The notes under the pieces: generated by a model
Told to the model about the DNA's origin: nothing
The model's database searches: none
The model's input: only the letters and a program-made list of their open reading frames with translations
Position numbers and translations under genes: made by a program
Assembly (NCBI GenBank): GCA_947174805.1
Contig: CAMWKH010000005.1
Location: 59,003-123,002 of the forward strand
Direction: 5' to 3'
Length of the DNA: 64,000 bases
Source of the DNA: an uncultured Roseburia sp.
Lineage (GTDB): Bacteria > Bacillota > Clostridia > Lachnospirales > Lachnospiraceae
Shown here: piece by piece, positions 8,819 to 18,366 of the stretch
How the letters are laid out: each line of letters opens with the position of its first letter
Numbering within the stretch: position 1 is the first letter of the stretch

Positions 8819-9889
8819 TCACTTCTCCCCTGTCTTTTTCTTTGTTTCTGTCTTATGTTTTGCCTCTATCAGGACTTTCAACAGTTTGTCATTCTCCCAC
8901 CTGGTACGGATAGATACCCGGTAATAGCCATTGGAAAGTCCTGCAAAAGAACTGCAGTCCCGAATGAAAATCCCCTGCTCCAAACAGGTTTCTGCCAGAT
9001 TTTCATCCCCCTCAAAAAATATGAAATTTGCCGCCGACTCATAAATCACATAACCGGCTTTGGAGAGGGCGATAATCATTCTCCGCTTCTCCTTTTCAAT
9101 ATTGGAAAGGCTCTCCCTGACAAACTCCTCCTCCTTCAGTGCGGCAAGGCCTGCCTCCTGAGCCAGAACAGAGATGTTCCAGGGCTGTGTCACCTTCCGC
9201 ACTTTTCCAAAAAGGCTCCCGTCCCCTGTCAGGGCATATCCCAGGCGAATTCCCGGCATCCCGTAAAGCTTGGTAAATGCCTTTAGGATAATCAGTTTAT
9301 CATACTCCTCCACAAATGGCAGCAGGGTATGTTTTCTTGCCCCAGGTAGAAACTCATTAAAACACTCATCCACAATCAGATATGTCCCCGTCTCCTGGCA
9401 CTTGACTAATATGTCTTTTAGCAAATTTCTTTCAATCACGTTTCCAGCGGGATTATTGGGATTACAGAGAATCACCATATCCATCCCCTCCGTAATAGCC
9501 TCTAAAAAATCTTTTCTCAAGGAAAACCCTTCCTCCTTACGGGTTTTGTAAGTCAAAACTTTACACCCCGCCGATAAAAGAGCCCGCTGATACTCCAAAA
9601 AGGAAGGCAGGGGAATCAATGCCTTTTTGGGCTTTAACCCCTGGCAAAAAGAAAACATTAATTCCGCCGCCCCGTTTCCCAGGATAATCTTCTGCTTTGC
9701 CACACCAAGCTTTTCCCCCAAAGCCTCCCTTAAAACCCTGCACTCCGGGTCCGGATACATGTGTATTTTCCACAAATTTTTCTTTATGGCTTCCGTCACT
9801 CCCTTGGGAGGCCCGTAGGGATTTATATTTGTAGAAAAATCTATCACTTTCGGATATGGGTACACATCTCCCCCGTGATTCTGTTTCAT
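8819..9889 (-). CDS. cobD: L-threonine-O-3-phosphate decarboxylase
   Basis: 356 aa from ATG 9889, which has AGGAGG seven bases upstream; the ATG at 9913 lacks a site. PLP enzyme of the aminotransferase class I fold that makes (R)-1-amino-2-propanol phosphate, the linker of the nucleotide loop. Visible features: substrate loop DFSTNINPYGPP, NPNNPAG, DECFNEF and the PLP-binding Lys in KAFTKLYGMPGIRLGY. Lies between cbiB, which uses its product, and cbiP, which supplies the other substrate. Confidence 0.93.
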   Translation of the reverse strand: MKQNHGGDVYPYPKVIDFSTNINPYGPPKGVTEAIKKNLWKIHMYPDPECRVLREALGEKLGVAKQKIILGNGAAELMFSFCQGLKPKKALIPLPSFLEYQRALLSAGCKVLTYKTRKEEGFSLRKDFLEAITEGMDMVILCNPNNPAGNVIERNLLKDILVKCQETGTYLIVDECFNEFLPGARKHTLLPFVEEYDKLIILKAFTKLYGMPGIRLGYALTGDGSLFGKVRKVTQPWNISVLAQEAGLAALKEEEFVRESLSNIEKEKRRMIIALSKAGYVIYESAANFIFFEGDENLAETCLEQGIFIRDCSSFAGLSNGYYRVSIRTRWENDKLLKVLIEAKHKTETKKKTGEK

Positions 9890-9920
9890 ATCCCATCCTC
9901 CTGTATGTTCCAATAGTATT

Positions 9921-10901
9921 CTAATATTTTAGCATCTGGAGGGCATAACACAAAATTCCATATACTCCTGTAAACACAGCCCATCCCAGCACGCCGCATC
10001 CATATAACAGCCGGTTTGCCCTGACGATATCCTCCGGCTCTATTTTCCCCATATCATCACCAATAGTTAATTTGTGATATAACTTTCCAAAATACCAGGC
10101 GTCTCCTCCTAACTGCACATGGAGGGCGCCTGCCACAGCCGCCTCACCGTGGGCGGAATTGGGGCTGGCATGATTTTTCCTGTCCCGGAAAAAAATCCGA
10201 AATGCCTCTCTCCCGTCATATCCCAAAATACCTGCAGTGACTGCCAAAAACACACCGCAGATTCTGGCAGGAAGGAAATTTAGCACATCGTCCATCTTCG
10301 CCGCCGCCCTGCCGAAATCCTCATAGCGTTCATTTTTATACCCTACCATGGAATCCATGGTATTCACCGCCTTATAAAAGAAACCTCCCGGCCCGCCAAA
10401 CAGCATCATATAAAACAGCGGCGCAATCACTCCGTCGGAGGCATTCTCCGCCACTGTCTCCACTGCCGCCTTCGCAACCCCTGTCTCGTCCAAAACATCC
10501 GTATCCCTTCCCACAATAAGGGACACTGCCCTTCGGGCGCTTTCCACCCCCTGTTCTTTTAGGGCATGATAGACTTTCATACTTTCTGTTTTTAAAGACT
10601 TCATGGCAAGAAGCTGATAGCAGAAAAAAGTTTCCACAAAAAATCCTGCAAAAAAGTTCCATTTGTAAAGAAAATATAAAAGTATCCACGGAACAAAGGT
10701 AGATACGCCGCAGATCAGCAGGACAAAAATGGCTCCTGCCAGAATCTTTGCCCCTCTTTTCTCCGGAATAATATAAAACAATAATTTTTCCGTTGCAGAA
10801 ATCAGTTTTCCAATCAGGCAGACGGGATGATAAGCCCAGTGGGGGTCCCCAAACATCAAATCTAAGATACATGCCAGTGTAATGCTGATAATCCGAATCA
10901 C
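9921..10901 (-). CDS. cbiB: Adenosylcobinamide-phosphate synthase
   Basis: 326 aa integral membrane protein with several hydrophobic helices and the family signature LMFGDPHWAYHPVCLIG at the N-terminus, plus EAVAENASDGVIAPLFY-type and GDDMGKIEPEDI motifs. It couples aminopropanol phosphate to cobyric acid at the membrane. Start overlaps the end of cobC by four bases. Confidence 0.95.
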   Translation of the reverse strand: MIRIISITLACILDLMFGDPHWAYHPVCLIGKLISATEKLLFYIIPEKRGAKILAGAIFVLLICGVSTFVPWILLYFLYKWNFFAGFFVETFFCYQLLAMKSLKTESMKVYHALKEQGVESARRAVSLIVGRDTDVLDETGVAKAAVETVAENASDGVIAPLFYMMLFGGPGGFFYKAVNTMDSMVGYKNERYEDFGRAAAKMDDVLNFLPARICGVFLAVTAGILGYDGREAFRIFFRDRKNHASPNSAHGEAAVAGALHVQLGGDAWYFGKLYHKLTIGDDMGKIEPEDIVRANRLLYGCGVLGWAVFTGVYGILCYALQMLKY

Positions 10902-11461
10902 CTGCGTCCTCCCCTCAAATCCTCTGTGATAGAAAGGGAGAGATACTCCCCGTTTCCAATCTGATACTCATAAAAATCTTTCTTCTCCCCGCCGTAGGCC
11001 TCCATGAGATGCATAATCGTCCCCCCGTGAACAATCAGGGCCGATTCCTTTAAATTTTGGCTCCAAACTTTAAACATCACCTTGTCAAAGCCCTGCATCA
11101 CCCGCTTTCGCACCTCTTCTCTTGGCTCTCCTCCGGGAAAATCCCCCCGGCCTCCGGCCAAAAGCCAGTCCCGGTACTCTTTTTCCCCTTTTAGCTCCTC
11201 ATAATTCTTATTTTCAAAACTGCCAAAATCCGTCTCCCGAAATTCTTCCACCACAAAAATTTCTTTTCCCGGGTACAAAATCTCAGCCGTACGAATACAG
11301 CGTTTCATGGGACTGGAAAAAACCTGCTGCACCTTGGGATATATTTTCTTTCTCAGGCTTTCTGCCCCTGCCGGGCTTAAATCCTCGTCGGTTCTTCCCC
11401 CCACATATCTTTTTTCCTCATTTCCCTTTGTCATGCCATGGCGAATTAAATAAATTGTCAT
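10898..11461 (-). CDS. cobC: Alpha-ribazole phosphatase / histidine phosphatase family
   Basis: 187 aa from ATG 11461 (MTIYLIRHGMTKGN). The catalytic RHG is at residues 7-9 and the second His in ALIVHGGTIM. In this operon it most likely removes the phosphate of alpha-ribazole phosphate or adenosylcobalamin phosphate in nucleotide loop assembly. It overlaps the preceding short cobU-like gene by four bases. The longer upstream frame has no start with a ribosome binding site. Confidence 0.85.
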   Translation of the reverse strand: MTIYLIRHGMTKGNEEKRYVGGRTDEDLSPAGAESLRKKIYPKVQQVFSSPMKRCIRTAEILYPGKEIFVVEEFRETDFGSFENKNYEELKGEKEYRDWLLAGGRGDFPGGEPREEVRKRVMQGFDKVMFKVWSQNLKESALIVHGGTIMHLMEAYGGEKKDFYEYQIGNGEYLSLSITEDLRGGRR

Positions 11462-11835
11462 CCCTTTATCACCGTTCCAATCCCGCAGAAAACCCGGTGT
11501 ACCTCCTTTGCCTGAGCGGCAAGAAATGTGCACACTCTGCCATGTTCCTCCCGATACCTGCGGAAAAATGCATCCATTGGGACAAGACCGCAACCCAGCT
11601 CATTGGTTATAATAATAATATCCGGGTTTAACTTTATTAATTTTTCTGCAAATTCTTTGGGGTTTTCCCCTTTTCGTATCATTCTCTCCACCAGCAGTTC
11701 AAAATGGCAGATTCCCGGCGCCAAACATACCGTCTCCATATCACAGTCCCCCCCAAAAATCCAGTGAGAAATCTGAAATTTTTCAGAGGCATAGAAGGTT
11801 TTTCCCTGATTTGCACCGCCGACTACTAAGATCAT
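11458..11835 (-). CDS. Short CobU-like P-loop protein
   Basis: 125 aa from ATG 11835, which overlaps the cobS stop as ATGA and has GGAGG upstream. N-terminal P-loop GGANQGKT and a DIIIITNELGCGLVPMDAF region match the CobU fold (adenosylcobinamide kinase/guanylyltransferase). It lacks the ERHR-type segment with the guanylylated His that is present in the full CobU at 12658-13197 and is about 55 residues shorter. It may have lost one activity or have a different substrate. Family membership is clear; function is inference. Confidence 0.7.
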   Translation of the reverse strand: MILVVGGANQGKTFYASEKFQISHWIFGGDCDMETVCLAPGICHFELLVERMIRKGENPKEFAEKLIKLNPDIIIITNELGCGLVPMDAFFRRYREEHGRVCTFLAAQAKEVHRVFCGIGTVIKG

Positions 11836-12629
11836 ACCACACCTCCTGCTGCATATACAATCATTACCCCAAAGGCCATGGCAAGCTCGCATTTCTGCAG
11901 AAACCACCCCGCTAAATCCCCGGTAATTCCCCCAAATTTTCTCATTGCCATAAAATAGTAATACAAAAACACAATGAACGCAGCGACATACACTGCAAAG
12001 GCATAGGGCAAATAAATCCCTGCCATAAGCAAAAACAGCAGCATCCCATAACAAACCATAACCACCTTCACAGCCTTAGCCTCCGCCTTTTGGGAAAATA
12101 ATGCCGCAAGGCCTGTATCCCTTGCCTTGGGAAATGCCACCACCCCGAAGCCGCTAAAGGCCCTTGACAAGAGAAAAGATAAGGCAATTACCTGCCAGGC
12201 CTCCTCCCCTCTCTCCCCCGGGCAGGCGTCCAGATAAGAGTAAACGCCATAATAGAGGAAAAAGTACACCACTGCCTGTATCACTGCAAAGGCCCCTGCC
12301 CGGGAGTCTTTTAAAATTTCAAGACGCTCCTTTTGTCCTTTGTAGGAACTTAAGGCATCCGCTGTATCCAAAAGCCCGTCCAGATGGATTCCACCTGTAA
12401 GGGCCACAGGAATCATCATTAAAATAACGGCGGAGGGGACGCTGCCCCCAAGGCCTAAAACATCTGCCACATATCTCCAAAGATAAGTCAATGCCCCAAT
12501 CACTGCCCCCACCAAAGGAAAGAAACAAAAGCAATAACTCATATTTTCACTTGTCCAGTCACTTTTGGGCATTGGTATCTTAGAATACATGGAAAATGCT
12601 ATTTTAAAACCGTTCCAAAGCTTTTTCAT
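11832..12629 (-). CDS. cobS: Adenosylcobinamide-GDP ribazoletransferase
   Basis: 265 aa polytopic membrane protein. Family motif IHLDGLLDTADAL with nearby acidic residues (about 77-90), preceded by FSMYSKIPMP near the start. Joins alpha-ribazole to adenosylcobinamide-GDP, the last step of assembly, at the membrane. Start 28 bases after the cobU stop; end overlaps the short cobU-like gene. Confidence 0.95.
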   Translation of the reverse strand: MKKLWNGFKIAFSMYSKIPMPKSDWTSENMSYCFCFFPLVGAVIGALTYLWRYVADVLGLGGSVPSAVILMMIPVALTGGIHLDGLLDTADALSSYKGQKERLEILKDSRAGAFAVIQAVVYFFLYYGVYSYLDACPGERGEEAWQVIALSFLLSRAFSGFGVVAFPKARDTGLAALFSQKAEAKAVKVVMVCYGMLLFLLMAGIYLPYAFAVYVAAFIVFLYYYFMAMRKFGGITGDLAGWFLQKCELAMAFGVMIVYAAGGVV

Positions 12630-12657
12630 GTTATTTTCCTCCTTATGTACGGATGTT

Positions 12658-13197
12658 TCACGTAAGGGATTTTCGTTCTGCTGCTATGCTCTTTGCAAAT
12701 ACAGGAATCCCGTATACAACCTCCGCCACTTCCACCGCCTGGCAGGCAATGGCCCTGTTGATCTCCCCAAGATTAGAAAGATACCTCTGCATCTCTCTAT
12801 CCGCCGGCAGGTCAGAAAACACTTCATTGGAAACCACCACCAGTTCCCTTGCCTGACAGTTCAGATGATAAATCCCCTCCAGAATTTCCCTCACGGCATT
12901 TTCCCCTGCTCCTCCGGGGGAATACATCTCGTTGGCCAGAAGATTTGACATACACTCTAAGAGAACCAGACTGTTTTTCGGAATTTTAATCTCCTTTAAA
13001 TTTTTCTCCTTCTCTATGGTTTTAAAGGCTTTTCCATCCCGGAGTTTCCGGTGGCGCTCCACTCTCTTCCTTCCTTCCCCGTCGGAAACTTCCATGGTCG
13101 CAAGATAAATCCTGTTATCATTTCCCAGTGAACATAGTTTTTCTTCGGCATAGGCAGACTTTCCGCTGCCGCTGCCCCCTGTCACAAGATATATCAT
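12658..13197 (-). CDS. cobU: Adenosylcobinamide kinase / adenosylcobinamide-phosphate guanylyltransferase
   Basis: 179 aa from ATG 13197, overlapping the cobT stop as ATGA. P-loop TGGSGSGKSAYAE (residues 5-17), the guanylylation His in RVERHRKLRDG, and VVSNEVFSDLPADREMQRYLSNLGEINR are all typical. Phosphorylates adenosylcobinamide and transfers GMP to it, feeding cobS directly downstream. Confidence 0.95.
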   Translation of the reverse strand: MIYLVTGGSGSGKSAYAEEKLCSLGNDNRIYLATMEVSDGEGRKRVERHRKLRDGKAFKTIEKEKNLKEIKIPKNSLVLLECMSNLLANEMYSPGGAGENAVREILEGIYHLNCQARELVVVSNEVFSDLPADREMQRYLSNLGEINRAIACQAVEVAEVVYGIPVFAKSIAAERKSLT

Positions 13198-14264
13198 AGG
13201 GACAGCTCCTGATAAGGCTCTATGCTGTTTTCCCGGAACGTGCCCATCCCCCGGTAAACAGATATGGCCAAATCTATCAGCGGAAACAGGCACACGGCCC
13301 CTGTGCCTTCCCCCAGGCACATATCGCAGTGCAGGGCCGCCTCCATGGAAAGGCCGTTTAACACCATAATTGTGCCGGGCTCTTTAGAAACATGGGAGCT
13401 TATCATATAATCGGCACACCCCGGTGCAAGGGCTTTTGCAAGAAGAGCTGCGGCAGCGGAGATAAAACCGTCTATCACAATGGGAACCTGGTAAATGGCC
13501 CCGCCCAAAAACAGCCCTGCCATGCCTCCCAAATCAAATCCTCCCACTTTGGATAACACATCCAGAGGGTCCTCTGCCCTGGGCTTATGTAATCTTATGG
13601 CCTCCTGGATTACCTTTACTTTCCGGGCCAGGGCTTCCCCGGTGAGCCCCGCCCCCTTCCCGGTAACTTCCTTCGGGCTTTTCCCCAAAAGAACAGATAC
13701 GACGGCGCTGCTTGTGGTGGTATTGCCAATGCCCATCTCCCCCACGGCAATGAGCCCATATCCCTTTTCCTTTAATTCCCTCACCATATCCATCCCTGTC
13801 AAAACTGCCTGTATGGCCTGCTCTCTTGTCATGGCAGGTTCTTTTGCCATATTTTTTGTGCCGTATCCCACTTTCCGCCGGGGCACATTGGTATCCCTTG
13901 CCATACCTATATCCACAGGAAAAATATCCGCCCCTGTCTCCCGGCAAAGAATTGCGGCTGTGGCCTGCTCTTTTAAAAAATTCTCCGCTACAATAGCCGT
14001 GACTTCCTGACCTGTCTGAGTCACGCCTTCCTCCACTACTCCGTTGTCCGCACACATGACAACCAAGGCTTTTTTCGGTTTCTCCACCCGAACATCCCCG
14101 GTGACGCCCGCCAGAAAAACCACATAATCCTCCAGTTTCCCCAGGCTGTGCAGAGGGTGGGCAATTTCATTCCAACGCCTTTTCGCTTCCTCCCTGGCCT
14201 TTTCGTCCACAGGGGGAATATTTTTTATCCTGTCATATAATTCCATGGTTGTCTTATCTCCCAT
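13194..14264 (-). CDS. cobT: Nicotinate-nucleotide-dimethylbenzimidazole phosphoribosyltransferase
   Basis: 356 aa from ATG 14264 (AGAGG seven bases upstream); the ATG at 14294 has no site. CobT makes alpha-ribazole phosphate from a lower-ligand base and nicotinate mononucleotide. Typical motifs are ADNGVVEEGVTQ, EMGIGNTTTSSA, KVGGFDLGGMAGLFLG, and the catalytic Glu in the C-terminal CLGEGTGA motif. No benzimidazole synthesis genes are in the window, so the natural base is unknown. Confidence 0.95.
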   Translation of the reverse strand: MGDKTTMELYDRIKNIPPVDEKAREEAKRRWNEIAHPLHSLGKLEDYVVFLAGVTGDVRVEKPKKALVVMCADNGVVEEGVTQTGQEVTAIVAENFLKEQATAAILCRETGADIFPVDIGMARDTNVPRRKVGYGTKNMAKEPAMTREQAIQAVLTGMDMVRELKEKGYGLIAVGEMGIGNTTTSSAVVSVLLGKSPKEVTGKGAGLTGEALARKVKVIQEAIRLHKPRAEDPLDVLSKVGGFDLGGMAGLFLGGAIYQVPIVIDGFISAAAALLAKALAPGCADYMISSHVSKEPGTIMVLNGLSMEAALHCDMCLGEGTGAVCLFPLIDLAISVYRGMGTFRENSIEPYQELSL

Positions 14265-15639
14265 CTGTTTTCCTCTTATATTCTCCACAGGCACTTAAAA
14301 ATGCCGCCGGCAGTTTCAGGTTTCCATAAAAATACTGGTGGGGAAATCCTGCAAATATGGTGTCGCTGCTGTGGATACAGGGCCAAGTCCTGTGGCTTAT
14401 GGGTTTTTCCGCCAAAAAACTTCTGCCCGGATTTACCGTGTCATAGTGGTGGAACTCATGGGCGCGAATAGTCCCCACATCCCTGCCAAATGCCTTTCCG
14501 CCTTTTAATTCCACATAACCAAACCGCACCAGTTTTCCCTCATCATATCCGCTGCCAGGAAATACACCTGCCATGGGATATTCTTTTCCGGAATCTTTCT
14601 CCCGGAGAGATTCCAAAAGATAGAGAAAGCCGCCGCACTCTGCGATTGTTGGAAGACCAGATAATATTTTATCCTTGATTTCATTTCTCAAAGTTATATT
14701 TTCACTTAATTTTTTTGCATACAGTTCAGGGTATCCCCCAAATAAAAGCAGGCCGTGTATCTGTTCCGGCAAATGTGCATCGCCAAGGGGAGAAAATGGA
14801 TATAATTTCACCCCCAAATCACAGAGAAGTTCCAAATTATCCTCATAACAAAAACAAAAAGCCTCATCTTTTGAGTAAGCAATGGAAAGGCCCTCTCCTG
14901 CATAAGAGCTGTAAAATTCTCTTCTGCCATCCTCCCCGCCCCCTGGCAGATTGTCCCCTCCCTGTGCCAGGCCCAAAAGCCCCTCTATATCCAGGGTTTC
15001 CTCCATCACCTGTGCAATTCTATTTATTCTTGACCTAAAATCATAAATTTCCTCCGGCAGCAAAAGCCCCAAATGCCTGCTCCCGATCACACAATCTCTC
15101 ATAACCGGAAGATAGCCATATACCCTTACCCCCGTCTCCCGCTCAATGGTCTCTTTTATGCTGCCGTAGAGCATGGGGGACAGTTGGTTTAAAATCACCC
15201 CTTTGATATGGGAATTATGCCGAAATTCCAAAAATCCCTTTAAAAAGGCCGCCACAGAAAGGCCCATGCCTCTGGCGTTTACCACGAAAACCACCGGCGC
15301 CCCTACGGCTCCCGCCAGTTCATAGGCGCTGCCCCAGGTGGAATTTCCCACTCCGTCATAGTAGCCCATGACCCCTTCTAACAATGCCAAATCCACATCT
15401 TTGGCATGTTTGGAAAAAAGATATCTCACCGTTTCCTCTGAGGACAAAAACAAATCCAGATTCCTGCTTTTTGTCCCCAGGACTTCCTTGTGAAACATGG
15501 GGTCTATGTAGTCCGGGCCGCATTTAAAGGATACAATATTTAATTTTCGATTTAATAATACCTGCAAAAGCCCGCAGGTCAGCAGTGTTTTCCCGCTTCC
15601 GCTGCCCGGTGCCGCAAGCATCAGGGATGGGATATTCAT
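14254..15639 (-). CDS. cbiA: Cobyrinate a,c-diamide synthase
   Basis: 461 aa from ATG 15639, placed by AAAGGAGG. N-terminal P-loop AAPGSGSGKTLLTCGLL; FKCGPDYIDPMFH is the family motif; LLEGVMGYYDG is the Walker B region. The C-terminal glutaminase has its Cys in TIAECGGFLYL and a late HEFHHYD motif. Amidates the a and c side chains of cob(II)yrinate. Upstream ORF codons to 15687 overlap the previous gene and are not needed. Confidence 0.95.
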   Translation of the reverse strand: MNIPSLMLAAPGSGSGKTLLTCGLLQVLLNRKLNIVSFKCGPDYIDPMFHKEVLGTKSRNLDLFLSSEETVRYLFSKHAKDVDLALLEGVMGYYDGVGNSTWGSAYELAGAVGAPVVFVVNARGMGLSVAAFLKGFLEFRHNSHIKGVILNQLSPMLYGSIKETIERETGVRVYGYLPVMRDCVIGSRHLGLLLPEEIYDFRSRINRIAQVMEETLDIEGLLGLAQGGDNLPGGGEDGRREFYSSYAGEGLSIAYSKDEAFCFCYEDNLELLCDLGVKLYPFSPLGDAHLPEQIHGLLLFGGYPELYAKKLSENITLRNEIKDKILSGLPTIAECGGFLYLLESLREKDSGKEYPMAGVFPGSGYDEGKLVRFGYVELKGGKAFGRDVGTIRAHEFHHYDTVNPGRSFLAEKPISHRTWPCIHSSDTIFAGFPHQYFYGNLKLPAAFLSACGEYKRKTDGR

Positions 15640-15661
15640 ATTTGCCTCCTTTGCCGCCCCT

Positions 15662-17626
15662 CTATTCCTCCAAAACAAAACTTGCAAACAAATAAACCGG
15701 ATTTCCCCCCATCATCATATGATACTCCCCTAACATCTTTGACTTAGCCACAGATACGGCAGTAACCTCCGTCTTTCTTCTACATTTTTCTTCCAAATCT
15801 TTCATCTGTCCAAAAGCCTCCCCTATGGTCTCTAAGGAAACAGCGCTGACCACAATCCGAACCTTAGGATTTTTATTTAAAACCATCTGTATCATCTCTT
15901 TTAGATTTCCTCTGCTCCCCCCGATAAACACATGGCTTGGGGCAGGTAAATCCTCCATAACCTCAGGCGCCCTCCCGGGAACCACAAAAAGGTTCTCTGT
16001 CCCAAATCTCTTTTGATTCTTAAGAATCAGTTCCACCGCCTCCGGCTTTTCCTCAATGGCGTAGACTTCCCCCAAAAAAGCCGTTCTGGCAAGCTCCACG
16101 GAGACAGACCCCGTACCCGCCCCGATATCATAAACCACCGCTTTCCTTTTTAGCTTCATTTTTGACAAAATGATGCTTCGGATTTCCTCTTTTGTCATGG
16201 GAACATTTCCCCGGATAAAAGCCTCGTCCCCGATTCCACAGGTGCAGACCGCCTCCTCCCTAAGTTCTAAAAGGCATACACTTAAAGTGCTTGTATGGAT
16301 ATCCAGAAAGCCTTCTGCCTTCCCCTTTGTAATTTTTTCCTCCGGGTATCCCAGATTTTCCCCCACAGAAACCCATACATCCCCCAGGCCGCAGTCTTTT
16401 AATCTCTGGCAAAGCCCCTGCAGATCGTCGCTTCTCCCAAGAATCACAAAAACCCTGCCCCTCTCTCTTAAAATCCCTGTCACGTTATCTTTTTTTCCGT
16501 GGAGGCTCACACAGCTTACATCCTCCCAGGAGCAGGGGATTTTAGAACAAAAATAGGAAAGGGAGGAGATTCCGGGCATCACCCGGGCGTCCGGAAAGAT
16601 GGGGATGAGCTTTTTAGCCCCGCTGAAAAACCCTACATCCCCGGATAGTAAAACGGCGGCTTTCCGGCAATGGCTGTGGGATGTGAAACATTGATTAATC
16701 TCATCCCCCAGATAGGCATGGCAGACTTCCCGCTCCCCGTCGTCAAACAAATCTGTCATGCGTTTTGCCCCAATGAGCAGATCTGACTCTTTTATCCATT
16801 GAAGGGCTTCTTCGGTAAGCAAATCCCTGTTTCCCATGCCGATTCCAATAAGGGCAATCTCCTGTTTTGCAGAAATACCGAAAAATTCAGCCAGATACTT
16901 TTTTCCCTGCTCCAGAGACATCCCTTCCTCCGCCTTTGGTTTTCCGATTACAACTAAAGTGACGCCGCACTCCCTGGCCGCCTCACATTTTTCCTCAAAT
17001 CCCCCTGCAGCGCCGCTCTCCTTTGTCACCAGATAGGACGCCTTCACCTGCTTTAACATAGCAACATTCATCTCTTTAGAAAATGGTCCCTGCATGGCAA
17101 TGAGATGGCTGCCCCGAAACCCCAAAGCATCACAGGTATTTACCACCTGGGGCAGAGATAATACCCTGGCATAACAGCGTTCTTTGTAATTTTGGATTGC
17201 CGTATATTCTCCCAGCTCTTTGCTGCCGGTGGTAATGAAAATATTTCCTTCCCTGGCATCTAAATACGCCGCCCCTTCCTTTACGGAATCCACATACACT
17301 GCATTCTCCGCAGCCCTTGTATCTCTTAAAATCCGGAGATAAGGAATTTTTCTGCTCTCACAGGCCCTTTTTACATTTTCCGTAACCTCACAGGCATAAA
17401 TATGGGTGGCATCCACAACAATTTTGGGCGATTCCCGTTTTAGTAATTCACAGATTCCCTGAAAATCCAGTTTCCCATGAATAATTTTTAATCCATTTAT
17501 AACTGTTAAGATTTCCCCCCCGTACTCTGTAGCCACAGAGGCGGTTACTTCCCCAAGGCTGCTGCAGAGATATTCTGTGATTTTCCGCCCTTCTATTGTC
17601 CCTGCAAAGACAAGTGCATCCCTCAT
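15662..17626 (-). CDS. Trifunctional CbiJ-CbiE-CbiT fusion
   Basis: 654 aa with three complete parts. Residues 1 to about 250 are a precorrin-6A reductase (CbiJ/CobK: LVFAGTIEGR, VDATHIYACEVT, TGSKELGEY). About 256-450 is CbiE, the C5 methyltransferase (ALIGIGMGNRDLLTEEA, LLSGDVGFFSGAK). About 465-654 is CbiT, the C15 methyltransferase/decarboxylase (SAM motif VYDIGAGTGSVSVELA). CbiE-CbiT fusions (CobL) are common; adding the reductase at the front covers cobalt-precorrin-6A to -8 in one chain. Start overlaps the cbiH stop by four bases. Confidence 0.93.
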   Translation of the reverse strand: MRDALVFAGTIEGRKITEYLCSSLGEVTASVATEYGGEILTVINGLKIIHGKLDFQGICELLKRESPKIVVDATHIYACEVTENVKRACESRKIPYLRILRDTRAAENAVYVDSVKEGAAYLDAREGNIFITTGSKELGEYTAIQNYKERCYARVLSLPQVVNTCDALGFRGSHLIAMQGPFSKEMNVAMLKQVKASYLVTKESGAAGGFEEKCEAARECGVTLVVIGKPKAEEGMSLEQGKKYLAEFFGISAKQEIALIGIGMGNRDLLTEEALQWIKESDLLIGAKRMTDLFDDGEREVCHAYLGDEINQCFTSHSHCRKAAVLLSGDVGFFSGAKKLIPIFPDARVMPGISSLSYFCSKIPCSWEDVSCVSLHGKKDNVTGILRERGRVFVILGRSDDLQGLCQRLKDCGLGDVWVSVGENLGYPEEKITKGKAEGFLDIHTSTLSVCLLELREEAVCTCGIGDEAFIRGNVPMTKEEIRSIILSKMKLKRKAVVYDIGAGTGSVSVELARTAFLGEVYAIEEKPEAVELILKNQKRFGTENLFVVPGRAPEVMEDLPAPSHVFIGGSRGNLKEMIQMVLNKNPKVRIVVSAVSLETIGEAFGQMKDLEEKCRRKTEVTAVSVAKSKMLGEYHMMMGGNPVYLFASFVLEE

Positions 17627-18366
17627 ATCTCTTTCCTCTCCCTGTCATATCCCCTGGGCGTCACCATTTTCCCCTGAATCACAAGGGTTTCCTGATTTCC
17701 CACAAATACTGTGGTAAACATATCCGCCTTTGTCTCCCCAAGCTCCTTTAAGGTGAGAATTTCACTGATTTCCCCATCCCTGGCAATATTCTTTACCAGG
17801 CCGCACACCGTCTCCTCTTTTTTATATTTCAAAAGAAGATCACATGCCCGTCTCAGGTAATCCTGCCTTTTTTTGCTGGAAGGGTTGTATAGGCAAATCA
17901 CAAAATCTGACTGGGCGGCAGCAATAAGCCTTTTTTCTATTTTCTCCCAGGGAGTTAAAAGGTCACTTAAACTGATAAAACAGCAGTCGTGTACCATGGG
18001 AGCCCCCAAAAGAGCCGCGCCCCCTAAAGCAGCCGTCACCCCCGGCACCACCTCAATGGAAATGTCTTTGTAATTTCTGCCGACTTCATACATCAGCCCA
18101 GCCATGCCGTAAATCCCTGCATCCCCGCTGCAGATTAGGGCAACCCTTTTGCCCTTTCGTGCCTCCTCAAAGGCAAGCTCGCAGCGCTCTTCCTCTCTCC
18201 TCATCGGCGTGGTCAGAAATTCCTTTCCGGGGAAATGATTCCGCACCAAATCCACATATACCGTGTAACCTACAATTACATCGCACTTTGACAATATTTT
18301 TCCCGCCCGCACCGTCATCTCCTCATAGGCGCCGGGCCCAATGCCCACTACATACACCTGTCCCAT
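17623..18366 (-). CDS. cbiH: Cobalt-precorrin-3 C17-methyltransferase
   Basis: 247 aa from ATG 18366 (GGGAGG upstream); the frame extends further into cbiG without a start signal. SAM-dependent tetrapyrrole methylase: VVGIGPGAYEEMT at the N-terminus, ALICSGDAGIYGMAGL, and VVPGVTAALGGAALLGAPMVHD. Carries out C17 methylation with ring contraction. Overlaps cbiG by 19 bases. Confidence 0.95.
   Translation of the reverse strand: MGQVYVVGIGPGAYEEMTVRAGKILSKCDVIVGYTVYVDLVRNHFPGKEFLTTPMRREEERCELAFEEARKGKRVALICSGDAGIYGMAGLMYEVGRNYKDISIEVVPGVTAALGGAALLGAPMVHDCCFISLSDLLTPWEKIEKRLIAAAQSDFVICLYNPSSKKRQDYLRRACDLLLKYKKEETVCGLVKNIARDGEISEILTLKELGETKADMFTTVFVGNQETLVIQGKMVTPRGYDRERKEI

Noticed and set aside
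9561..9896. Second minus-strand frame inside cobD
   Set aside because: Shadow of the cobD gene in another frame; composition is rich in Gly/Arg/Cys without a recognisable domain or ribosome binding site.
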